Shown here piece after piece: positions 1 through 5,865 of a stretch of DNA of 11,529 nucleotides (position 1 is its first letter; every line of letters starts with the position of its first letter). Source of the stretch: an uncultured Pseudomonadota bacterium (GTDB lineage Bacteria > Myxococcota_A > UBA796 > GCA-2862545); assembly GCA_937891875.1 (NCBI GenBank), contig CALATR010000776.1, forward strand, positions 1 through 11,529. Reading direction: 5' to 3'. Position numbers and translations under genes: made by a program. The notes under the pieces are model-generated. The model saw nothing but the letters and a program-made list of their open reading frames with translations. It made no database searches and was not told the DNA's origin.

Positions 1-1
1 C

Positions 2-580
2 CTCTTCGACCCCTACGTGCAGGGGCACCAGATCCGCGGCGCGTCCGGCACGGGCCTCGGGCTCGCGATCGCCAAGCGCCTGGTCGAGGGCCACGACGGC
101 ACCATCGGCGTGCACTCCGTCCTGGGCACCGGCTCGACGTTCTGGGTCGAGGTGCCGCTCCCCGAGGCGTCCAGCGCCCCGGTGGAGGACGAGGACGACG
201 GCGATCTGCTCGGCCTGCGCGTGCTGCTCGCCGAGGACAACGAGGTCTCGCGCATGATCCTCGAGCGCCAGCTGCGCGGGCTGGGGGCGGATCCGGTCGT
301 GGTCGCCGATGGCACGGCCGCCCTGGAGGCGCTCCAGAAGTCGAGGTTCGACCTGGCGTTCCTCGACCTCAACATGCCCGGTCTCGACGGCGACGAGGTG
401 GCCCGCGAGGCCCGTCGTGCGGGGGTGCGCACGCCGCTGCTGGCCCTGACTGCGTCCGTGCTGGAGGACGATCGCGAGCGCTGCCTGGCCGCCGGCATGA
501 ACGCCGTGCTCACGAAGCCCCTGGCGCGCGGTCGACTCCTGGACGTGGTGGCGGCGCTGGCGAAGCGCTCGGTGGCGTGA
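2..580 (+). CDS. Hybrid sensor histidine kinase, C-terminal part (ATPase end plus receiver domain), truncated by window start
   Basis: The visible 192 residues begin inside the HATPase_c domain of a histidine kinase. The F-box-like LFDPY is at residues 1-5, the G2 box GTGLGLAI at 16-23, and the end of the ATPase fold (LGTGSTFWVEVPL) at 41-53. After an acidic linker (about 54-70) comes a complete response-regulator receiver domain (about 72-188). It has the acidic pair E78/D79, phospho-acceptor D122 in the LDLNMPG context, T150 and K172 in LTKPL. The protein ends right after the receiver, so no HPt or output domain follows. In this family phosphate moves from a His in the missing DHp domain to the receiver Asp. 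The sensor input lies outside the window, so the signal is unknown. The reading frame is open to the window edge with no start, so the 5' end is missing. It converges on the thioesterase gene 26 bp downstream. Confidence 0.93.
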   Translation, partial: LFDPYVQGHQIRGASGTGLGLAIAKRLVEGHDGTIGVHSVLGTGSTFWVEVPLPEASSAPVEDEDDGDLLGLRVLLAEDNEVSRMILERQLRGLGADPVVVADGTAALEALQKSRFDLAFLDLNMPGLDGDEVAREARRAGVRTPLLALTASVLEDDRERCLAAGMNAVLTKPLARGRLLDVVAALAKRSVA

Positions 581-606
581 GCCGCACCTGCGACAGCTGA
601 CGCGCC

Positions 607-1482
607 CTACTCGTCCCTGGGCAGGCTCCGGTCCCGGATCAGCCCCTCCTGGGCGGTCGACGCGATGAGCGCGCCGCTGCGGTCGTACCAGAGGCCGCGG
701 ACCATGCCGCGTGCGCCCGAGGCCGACGGGCTCTCGATGACGTGCAGGACCCAGTCGTCGAGGCGGAAGGGGCGGTGGAAGTACATGGCGTGGTCGAGGC
801 TCGCGACCTGCATGTGGGGCTGAACCCAGGAGCGGCCGTGGGGCATCATGGACGTGCCGATGAAGTGGCTGTCGCTGGCATAGGCGAGCAGGTAGCGGTG
901 CAGGGCCGGGTCGTCGGGCAGGCTGCCGTTGGCGCGGAACCAGATGGCCCGGCGGGGGGCGCGCACGCTGGGCTTGAGGATGTTGTAGGGCTCGACGACA
1001 CGGGCCTCGATGGGGCGCTCTGCCAGGGCCTGCTCGCGCATGGAGGCCGGGATGCGATCGGCGACGCGCTCGGCCAGCTGGTGCTCGTTGAGGAGGCCCT
1101 CTGGACCCGGCACCTCGGGCATGGGCTCCTGGTGATCGAGGCCGGGCTCGGCGATCTGGAAGCTGGCCGCCATGTTGAAGATCGCCTTTCCACCTTGGAT
1201 GGCGACGACCCGGCGGGTGGTGAAGCTGCGCCCGTCCCGGATGGGATCGACCTCGTAGACGATGGGGTGCTTCGCGTCACCGGGGCGCAGGAAGTAGCCG
1301 TGCAGGCTGTGGACCTTGCGCTCTGGCGGCACCGTCTGCGACGCCGCGGAGAGCGCCTGACCGAGCACCTGCCCGCCGTAGACGCGCCCCCAGCCGAGGT
1401 CCTGGGACTGGCCGCGGAACAGGTTGACCTCGAGGGGCTCGAGGGCGAGGAGGGCGACCAGTTCTTCGAGGACAGCGCTCAT
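607..1482 (-). CDS. tesB: Acyl-CoA thioesterase II (TesB family)
   Basis: This 291-residue protein has the double-hotdog architecture and about the length of E. coli TesB (286 aa). TesB hydrolyses fatty acyl-CoA to free acid and CoA in the cytosol. Family hallmarks seen are the N-terminal RVYGGQVLGQAL (33-44), HSLHGYFLRPGD (58-69), the YASDSHF block (201-207), LDHAMYFHRPF (229-239) and the C-terminal AQEGLIR (277-283). The catalytic residues described for E. coli TesB (Asp204, Thr228, Gln278) fall at identical numbers here as D204, S228 and Q278. The only change is a conservative Thr-to-Ser. The start ATG lies 29 bp after the upstream lipoprotein gene. It has no Shine-Dalgarno sequence: the bases before it include CCTCC, the opposite of a ribosome site. 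Translation may therefore be leaderless or depend on readthrough from upstream. Family assignment is firm; physiological substrate is not known. Confidence 0.95.
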   Translation of the reverse strand: MSAVLEELVALLALEPLEVNLFRGQSQDLGWGRVYGGQVLGQALSAASQTVPPERKVHSLHGYFLRPGDAKHPIVYEVDPIRDGRSFTTRRVVAIQGGKAIFNMAASFQIAEPGLDHQEPMPEVPGPEGLLNEHQLAERVADRIPASMREQALAERPIEARVVEPYNILKPSVRAPRRAIWFRANGSLPDDPALHRYLLAYASDSHFIGTSMMPHGRSWVQPHMQVASLDHAMYFHRPFRLDDWVLHVIESPSASGARGMVRGLWYDRSGALIASTAQEGLIRDRSLPRDE

Positions 1483-1488
1483 GCCCGG

Positions 1489-1494
1489 AGGCTA
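1489..1494 (-). promoter_or_regulatory. Candidate -10 element (TAGCCT) of a leaderless tesB transcript
   Basis: On the minus strand TAGCCT lies six bases before the tesB ATG, and no purine-rich ribosome site separates them. A -10 hexamer this close to the start codon would put the transcription start at or near the A of ATG. No convincing -35 box was found at the expected distance. The element is part of the octamer CGGTTAGC, which also occurs upstream of two other minus-strand genes. Confidence 0.3.
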
Positions 1495-1511
1495 ACCGCC
1501 GGGGTGGGGCT

Positions 1512-2033
1512 TCACTGGCAGGTGTTGTGGATCCGCGCGCAGCCCTCGACCTCCAGTGTCTTGTCGTACGCGACGACCACGGCGTCCCAGGCCTCCATGT
1601 CGCACACGCTCGAGCAGGCGCCGCTGATGTCGTTGGAGAGCAGCTCGATCATGAGGCGGCCGTCCCCGCGCACCGCCCCCAGGGACTCCCGCCCGAGCCC
1701 GCAGGTGGAGCCGACCTGGTTGAAGATCAGCATGGCCTCCTGAGTCTCGAAGTCGATGGGATCGCCGGTGAAACCTAGCATCTCCTGGACGTTGTCGTAG
1801 TCTTCCTGCGCGGTCAGGCGCTGGACCGCGGGGCCGGTGGGCATGCCGTTGCCCTCGGCGCCGCTGTAGACGACGTCGAACTCCACGTCGTCCGCAGGCT
1901 CGCTGTCGTCGACGCAGATGCCTCCCGACGTGGAGAAGCTCTCTCCGCGAGGTCCGGTGCCAGTGCCAAGGCCGGTGCCGGGCACGATGCCGCAGCCGGC
2001 GGCGAGCAGCACGATGAACAGTGGACGCATCAT
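1512..2033 (-). CDS. Cys-rich putative lipoprotein, second of a tandem paralogous pair
   Basis: Unrecognised 173-residue exported protein. The N-terminus is a short lipoprotein-type signal, MMRPLFIVLLAAGC, with the probable lipidated Cys at 14. A Gly/Thr/Pro-rich spacer (15-37) follows, then a compact domain. Six cysteines remain in the mature part: 40, 111, 140, 144, 165 and 172. The last five have exactly the spacing of the upstream paralogue (29, 4, 21, 7 residues). Shared blocks are STCGLxRESL, VRGDG, SGAC...CDM and GCxRIxxTC. Three disulfides are likely. The start ATG overlaps the stop of the paralogue as ATGA, so translation is probably coupled; a second ATG follows at once. The pattern of a VDF/IDF strand before a hydrophobic strand and a TCG turn faintly recalls PrcB-C-type domains, but I would not assign it on that. 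Function unknown. Confidence 0.8.
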   Translation of the reverse strand: MMRPLFIVLLAAGCGIVPGTGLGTGTGPRGESFSTSGGICVDDSEPADDVEFDVVYSGAEGNGMPTGPAVQRLTAQEDYDNVQEMLGFTGDPIDFETQEAMLIFNQVGSTCGLGRESLGAVRGDGRLMIELLSNDISGACSSVCDMEAWDAVVVAYDKTLEVEGCARIHNTCQ

Positions 2034-2545
2034 GGTCCCTCGTCGCAGGTGTCACGGATGCGGACGCACCCGTCGAGGTCGACGTCGTTGGGCACGGCGA
2101 ACGCGACCACGTCGTACCGGGCCATGTCGCAGGCTTCCTCGCAGGCGCCGGAGGTGTCCTCCAGGACCAGCTCCATGAGGTCCATCCCGTCGCCGCGGAC
2201 CTGACGCAGCGACTCCCGCATCAGCCCGCAGGTGCTGCTCTTGCCGCCCCACAGGACCAGGACGTCCTGGGAGTCGAAGTCGACCGGGTCGCTGGTGGCG
2301 CCGAGCTCGCCCAGCAGGGCATCGAGCTCGGTCTGGGAGGTGAGGCGGCTGACCTGGTTGATGCTCGGCGGTTCGTAGAACCCGTCGTTGGCCGTGAGGT
2401 TCACGTCGGTGACCTGCACCGCATCGCTGGGCTCGACCTGCTGTGGACAGATCCCGGTCCCTTCATCCGCTGCTTCGCCGGTTCCTCCACCCGTGGCCGC
2501 ACCGCAGCCCACGAGTAGCGCCAGCGCGGCCCATCGTACGTTCAT
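2030..2545 (-). CDS. Cys-rich putative lipoprotein, first of a tandem paralogous pair
   Basis: Unrecognised 171-residue exported protein with a classic lipobox (LVGC, lipidated Cys 14) after the signal MNVRWAALAL. A low-complexity Gly/Ala/Thr/Glu spacer (15-31) probably tethers the domain away from the membrane. Mature cysteines are at 33, 106, 135, 139, 160 and 167, matching the downstream paralogue. Conserved text includes STCGLMRESL (104-113), QVRGDG (115-120), SGACEEACDM (132-141) and GCVRIRDTC (159-167). The ATG is preceded by a strong GAGGAGGAGG Shine-Dalgarno, so this is probably the lead gene of the pair. It lies 63 bp after the ATP-grasp gene. The two domains are clearly duplicated but well diverged, so the duplication is not recent. 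No catalytic motif is visible; a periplasmic or outer-membrane binding role is only a guess. Confidence 0.82.
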   Translation of the reverse strand: MNVRWAALALLVGCGAATGGGTGEAADEGTGICPQQVEPSDAVQVTDVNLTANDGFYEPPSINQVSRLTSQTELDALLGELGATSDPVDFDSQDVLVLWGGKSSTCGLMRESLRQVRGDGMDLMELVLEDTSGACEEACDMARYDVVAFAVPNDVDLDGCVRIRDTCDEGP

Positions 2546-2556
2546 GCCTCCTCCTC

Positions 2557-2582
2557 GCCCGATCCGTCCGTGCCCGATCCGT
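2557..2582. repeat. 11-bp direct repeat between the ATP-grasp and lipoprotein genes
   Basis: The sequence GCCCGATCCGT occurs at 2557-2567 and again at 2572-2582, 15 bp apart start to start, just upstream of the Shine-Dalgarno of the lipoprotein gene. Tandem identical sites in this position could bind a regulator or could be simple slippage. The spacing is not a whole number of helical turns, which weakens the operator reading. Confidence 0.4.
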
Positions 2583-2608
2583 GTGTTGGCGGGCGAATCC
2601 CTTCAGCG

Positions 2609-3829
2609 CTACCGCGCATAGATCTTCAGCGTCCGCCCGATGTCATCGAGAATACCGCAGCAGGCGTCGTAGTCGTCGTGCACGGCCATGGCCCAGGCGT
2701 TGGCCATGTAGCCGGCCTCGACGGGCTGGGTGCGGCTGCCGGGCTGGGGGATGTGGGCGGCGAAGATGTGCTCGCCGTGCACGCGCTGGATGGCGTCGGC
2801 GCCGGTGACGCCCACCACGGTGCCGTCGCGATCGGGGCGCACGGCGACCATGCCGGCGGCGCGGCGGTTGTGGACCACGCCGTGCACGTCGCCCCAGCAG
2901 ACTGCGCGGGCCCACTCGGTGTAGAGGTCGAAGCCCAGGGCCTCGCAGTAGGCGTCCCACATGCCCACGCCGGCCGGGCGGGCGCCGATCTCGCTGAACA
3001 CCAGGCCGCGGCGGGTGACGAAGACCTCCATGTGGGTCGCAGACGTGCGCAGGCCGAGTGCTGTGATGACCTTGCGGCCCAGGGCGCGGAGCTCGGCGTA
3101 GACGGGCAGCTCGTGGCGGTTGGTGCACACGATGCGCGGGCTGACCTCGCGGGTGCGCATGGCGTGAAGCACGCCGGGTTCGTAGTGGCAGACGAACTCG
3201 TAGGCGACCTGGCCCTGCACGGTCAGGGTGTCGAAGATCATCTCGTGGCCGGCCAGGAACTCCTCCATCAGGAGCTGCCCCGGGCCCCAGCGCAGCTCGT
3301 CCATGACCCGCTCGAGGTGGGCGGCGTCGTCGACCTTGACCGTGCCCGAGGCGCCGGCGCCGGCGCGGGGCTTCAGGATGACCGGGAAGCCGACCTCGGC
3401 GGCAAACGCCCGGGCCTCGGCGGGGCTGTCGACCGCGCGGTTCTTCGCGACCGGGATGCCCTGCTCCTCGAGGAAGGCCTTCATGACGGCCTTGTCGCGG
3501 CAGCGCTCGACGGTGATCGCGGGGGTGCCCGGGATGCCGGTCGCCTCGCGCACGTGGGCTGCGGTCAGGGTGTGGGCCTCGACCGTGGCCTCGAGGTGGT
3601 GCACCCACGGGCCCCGGCGCTGGATGCGGCGGACGGCGTCCGTGACCTGGGCCACGCTGGTGACGTTGTCGACCACCTCGACGTCATCGAGCAGCTCCTT
3701 CACCTGCGACGCCACGTGGGACAGGGGCGTGTCGATGATGCCGGTGACCCGGGCGCCGACCCGCTTCAGCCCGCGTACGAAGGCGATCTGGTTGGCCGGA
3801 AAGTGAGGAGCGAGGAAGATGACGTGCAT
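2609..3829 (-). CDS. ATP-grasp domain carboxylate-amine/thiol ligase-like protein
   Basis: This 406-residue cytosolic protein has an ATP-grasp fold, a class that activates a carboxylate as acyl phosphate and joins it to an amine or thiol. An N-terminal Rossmann-like lobe (1-100, starting MHVIFLAPHFPANQ) is followed by RDKAVMKAFLEEQGIPV (111-127). The glycine-rich nucleotide loop FPVILKPRAGAGASGT (148-163) includes K153, then comes the adenine hinge MEEFLAG (188-194). The Mg-binding region is HMEVF (E268) and FSEIGARPAG (278-287), with E280 and R284; the usual Asn of the ExN motif is Gly282 here. The start has GGAGG a few bases upstream. It is not a cyanophycin synthetase (too short, no Mur-ligase half), nor a recognisable PurK, PurT or biotin carboxylase. 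Substrates are unknown. The divergent S51 hydrolase and esterase may act on related molecules, but this is inference. Confidence 0.88.
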   Translation of the reverse strand: MHVIFLAPHFPANQIAFVRGLKRVGARVTGIIDTPLSHVASQVKELLDDVEVVDNVTSVAQVTDAVRRIQRRGPWVHHLEATVEAHTLTAAHVREATGIPGTPAITVERCRDKAVMKAFLEEQGIPVAKNRAVDSPAEARAFAAEVGFPVILKPRAGAGASGTVKVDDAAHLERVMDELRWGPGQLLMEEFLAGHEMIFDTLTVQGQVAYEFVCHYEPGVLHAMRTREVSPRIVCTNRHELPVYAELRALGRKVITALGLRTSATHMEVFVTRRGLVFSEIGARPAGVGMWDAYCEALGFDLYTEWARAVCWGDVHGVVHNRRAAGMVAVRPDRDGTVVGVTGADAIQRVHGEHIFAAHIPQPGSRTQPVEAGYMANAWAMAVHDDYDACCGILDDIGRTLKIYAR

Positions 3830-3856
3830 GCCGCCTCCACGAGCGCGGGAGCCGCG

Positions 3857-3864
3857 GCTAACCG
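3857..3864 (-). promoter_or_regulatory. CGGTTAGC octamer upstream of the ATP-grasp gene
   Basis: The same octamer on the minus strand is found at 1491-1498 (before tesB), here, and at 4839-4846 (before the membrane-protein gene). It lies 8, 27 and 23 bases from the respective start codons. Three copies, all upstream of minus-strand genes, suggest a shared promoter core rather than chance. The evidence is motif recurrence only, and no -35 partner was found. Confidence 0.3.
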
Positions 3865-3916
3865 GGGGCGCAGCCGGGCGACGGACGGTCCGGTGCCGGA
3901 TGGGTGACGGGTGCGA

Positions 3917-4336
3917 TCAGCCCGCGGCGAGGTGGCGGATGCGGCGGGCGGCGTCCCGCTGGAAGTCCTCGGAGAGTATGCCCTCGACGATCAGGGCCGG
4001 GTCCAGCTCCGGGAGGGTGGGCTGCGATCTACGGCGATCCACGAACCTTCTCGGAGGACGCGGATCGTCAGCGTCGGCGCGCGCCAGGTCCAGACCTCGC
4101 GGATGCCCAGGCCGGCGTAGACGTCGTGCTTGCGCGGACTGACGTGGCTCCAGATCACCTCGACCGCGAAGTCCGGTCGCTCACGGTCGTCGGTGAGGCG
4201 GCCGCTCCAACTCCCCGTCGATGTAGGTGACGAGGGGACGGGCGTCGCCGCGGTCGCGGAGCAGATCCTCGAACACCTGCCAGCTGACACCGAGGAGCGT
4301 GACCACGTGGTCGATGGCGTCAGGGTCTGGCGTCAT
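3917..4336 (-). pseudogene. Broken Uma2 (DUF820) family nuclease-fold gene
   Basis: Pieces of a Uma2-family protein (restriction-endonuclease-like fold) lie in order but in different frames. The start ATG at 4336 gives the typical N-terminus: VSWQVFEDLLRDRGDAR and then VTYIDGELE, ending in a stop at 4181. The family's central block (RPDFAVEVIW, then KHDVYAGLGIREVWTW and a run to AVDRS) continues one frame over. The C-terminus (LPELDPALIVEGILSEDF to RRIRHLAAG, stop at 3917-3919) is back in the first frame. Between DGELE and RPDF an intact homologue has several dozen more residues, so an internal deletion as well as a frameshift is likely. A second single-base shift separates AVDRS from LPELD. 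The ATG overlaps the stop of the upstream gene by one base (TGATG), a relic of operon coupling. Recognition rests on family motifs I know. The break at AVDRS could be a sequencing error, but the internal deletion could not. Confidence 0.8.
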
Positions 4337-4815
4337 CAGATCACCCCCCGGTCCGCCGGATCCCTGGGCTTCGGCGGGTACACCAGGTTCCTGGCCGCGC
4401 GGATCTCCTGGTCCTCCTCCAGCCGTGCGTTCCAGACCAGCAGCCCGAGGCCGATGACCGCGGGGATCAGGGGGGCCCAGGCGCCGGGGAGGTTGGCGTA
4501 GGCGAGCATGCCGGCGACCAGCAACGAGATGGCGACGGTGAAGAGCAGGCCGGAGAAGGCCAGGTTCCAGCCTCGCAATCGGTGGAGCACCAGGCCGGCT
4601 CCCAGCAGCAGCGCGCCGGGCAGGCACCAGGCGGTGCCCGACAGGAAGACGAAGACGTCGCGCCCTGAGCCGAGCATCGCGACGCCCATGCCGGAGAGGA
4701 GCTGGATGACCCCCAGCGCGCCGAGCACCATCGCGGGCGCCCGCATCCGCTGACGGGCCCGATCGACGGTTGCCTGGCGGCGCGCCTCGACTTCGGGGTC
4801 GTTCGACTTGGGCAT
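4336..4815 (-). CDS. Small integral membrane protein with four predicted helices, unknown function
   Basis: Unrecognised 159-residue protein. A charged cytosolic N-terminus (1-26, many Arg/Glu/Lys) precedes four hydrophobic spans at roughly 28-48, 54-77, 84-106 and 111-128. A charged, Pro-rich C-terminal tail (EEDQEIRAARNLVYPPKPRD) follows. There are no conserved catalytic residues that I can see. The ATG is preceded by AGGAGA at a good distance, and that ribosome site lies in the loop of an 8-bp inverted repeat (4817-4840). The last base of its stop overlaps the ATG of the Uma2 remnant, so both were once co-translated. It is the first minus-strand gene after the divergent promoter region. 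The assignment is only as a membrane protein. Confidence 0.75.
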   Translation of the reverse strand: MPKSNDPEVEARRQATVDRARQRMRAPAMVLGALGVIQLLSGMGVAMLGSGRDVFVFLSGTAWCLPGALLLGAGLVLHRLRGWNLAFSGLLFTVAISLLVAGMLAYANLPGAWAPLIPAVIGLGLLVWNARLEEDQEIRAARNLVYPPKPRDPADRGVI

Positions 4816-4816
4816 G

Positions 4817-4840
4817 GCTGGCTCTCCTGCGCGAGCCAGC
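4817..4840. promoter_or_regulatory. Perfect 8-bp inverted repeat in the divergent intergenic region
   Basis: The arms GCTGGCTC (4817-4824) and GAGCCAGC (4833-4840) are exact inverted copies around an 8-base spacer. They lie in the 57-bp gap between the divergent membrane-protein gene (-) and S51 gene (+). In minus-strand RNA the arms would form a stable hairpin that holds the AGGAG ribosome site at the loop edge, directly before the ATG. It may be a repressor operator serving both directions or an RNA element limiting translation of the membrane protein. The sequence alone cannot decide. Confidence 0.5.
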
Positions 4841-4872
4841 TAACCGTGTCGTCCGCTCCCGGAGCCGCGAGC

Positions 4873-5865
4873 ATGCCTGCGCCCGTCGTCGTGCTGGGTC
4901 CCCAGCGTCCAACCCCCAACCTCGCCATGGCCCTCGAGGCTGTCGGCGTCGAGGGACCGGTCGGCCTGATCACGGCGGGCTGGCGGGTGGACGAGGACGA
5001 GACCGAGCCCCTGGTCAAGCACGTGCACCGCGAGGTCCGCCACCTGCGGATCTACTCCGAGGTGGAGAAGGTGCTTCGTGCCGAGCCCGCCCTCGCCGCG
5101 GCCTACCACGCCCGTCAGGACCGCATCCGCGCCTACAAGGACGTCTACCGGATCTCGCTCCGCGCGGCGTCCATGGCGGTGTCCGAGCTCTACGATCGGG
5201 TCGCCGCCGATCCGCCGGTCTACGGACCCGACCTGTCCGACGCCATCGGAGCCCTCCGCCTGGTCGACGAGCGTGTGCTCCAGCGGGTCGCCGCCATTCG
5301 CCAGGACCACGCCGAGGTCGCCGAGCCCTGGCGTCACCCCGCCCTCGCCGCGATCCGCGAGCGGGTGCTGGAGCAGCTCGACGGCGTCAACGCCCTGCTG
5401 ATCGCGGGTGGACACGTCGGTGTGCTGCGCAACCGGCTGCGGATGCTGGGGCTCGATGACGTGATTCGCCAGCTTCCAGCAAAGGGAATGCCGATTGTCG
5501 CCTGGTCCGCCGGTGCCATGGTCCTGGCCCGCCGGGTGGTGCTGTTCTACGACGATCCGCCGGAGGGACACGGGGATGCCGAGGTCTTCGGCGCCGGCCT
5601 GGACGTGCTTCCCGGCGTGGTCTGGCTCCCCCACGCCCGCCTCCGCCTGGACCTGGACGATCCCAAGCGGATCGCCCTCATGGCCCGCCGCTTGCGGCCG
5701 GAGCGCGCGGTCGCCCTGGAGGTCGGCGCGTGGCTGTCGTGGGACGGGATCGCCTGGCAGGACCACAGCCTGCCCGACGCCTGCTTCCACCTGGGCACCG
5801 ACGGCTGCCTGCACGACGGGGCCGGCCTCGATGAAGACGACCTGACCGGGGAGGTGCCCCGATGA
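4873..5865 (+). CDS. Peptidase S51 / cyanophycinase-like Ser hydrolase with large helical insertion
   Basis: A 330-residue protein with the flavodoxin-like class I glutamine-amidotransferase-like fold of peptidase family S51 (dipeptidase E, cyanophycinase). Strand 1 is PVVVLG (4-9) and the second is GPVGLITAG (28-36). The GGH turn in LLIAGGHVGVLRN is at 179-181. The nucleophile elbow VAWSAGAMVL holds Ser212, and the probable catalytic His254 lies in VVWLPHARLRLD. The nucleophile is Ser rather than Cys, so this is not a glutaminase. Between about residues 50 and 165 is a mostly helical, charged segment absent from compact members such as E. coli PepE (229 aa). The ATG at 4873 is preferred over the GTG at 4846 because GGAG lies 8 bases before it. 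Its TGA overlaps the next ATG (ATGA), so it is co-translated with the esterase. The substrate could be an isopeptide, an acidic dipeptide or something else. Confidence 0.85.
   Translation: MPAPVVVLGPQRPTPNLAMALEAVGVEGPVGLITAGWRVDEDETEPLVKHVHREVRHLRIYSEVEKVLRAEPALAAAYHARQDRIRAYKDVYRISLRAASMAVSELYDRVAADPPVYGPDLSDAIGALRLVDERVLQRVAAIRQDHAEVAEPWRHPALAAIRERVLEQLDGVNALLIAGGHVGVLRNRLRMLGLDDVIRQLPAKGMPIVAWSAGAMVLARRVVLFYDDPPEGHGDAEVFGAGLDVLPGVVWLPHARLRLDLDDPKRIALMARRLRPERAVALEVGAWLSWDGIAWQDHSLPDACFHLGTDGCLHDGAGLDEDDLTGEVPR

Noticed and set aside
742..1743. Long plus-strand open frame (333 codons) opposite tesB
   Set aside because: It crosses the end of tesB into the neighbouring lipoprotein gene and has no recognisable motifs.
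2609..3829. Calling the ATP-grasp gene a cyanophycin synthetase or biotin carboxylase
   Set aside because: At 406 residues it lacks the Mur-ligase half of cyanophycin synthetase and the typical biotin-carboxylase motifs.
3871..3905. Dyad CGGACCGTCCG-like sequence upstream of the ATP-grasp gene as an operator
   Set aside because: The arms are only five bases around a single centre base in a very GC-rich stretch, so it is easily due to chance.
2570..3907. Long plus-strand open frame (445 codons) opposite the ATP-grasp gene
   Set aside because: It is rich in Gly, Ala, His, Asp and Val with no family motif, as expected for the complement of a GC-rich gene. The ATP-grasp motifs on the other strand are unambiguous.
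4873..5865. Calling the S51-like protein a glutamine amidotransferase
   Set aside because: The nucleophile elbow carries Ser (WSAGAM), not the Cys required for glutaminase activity.
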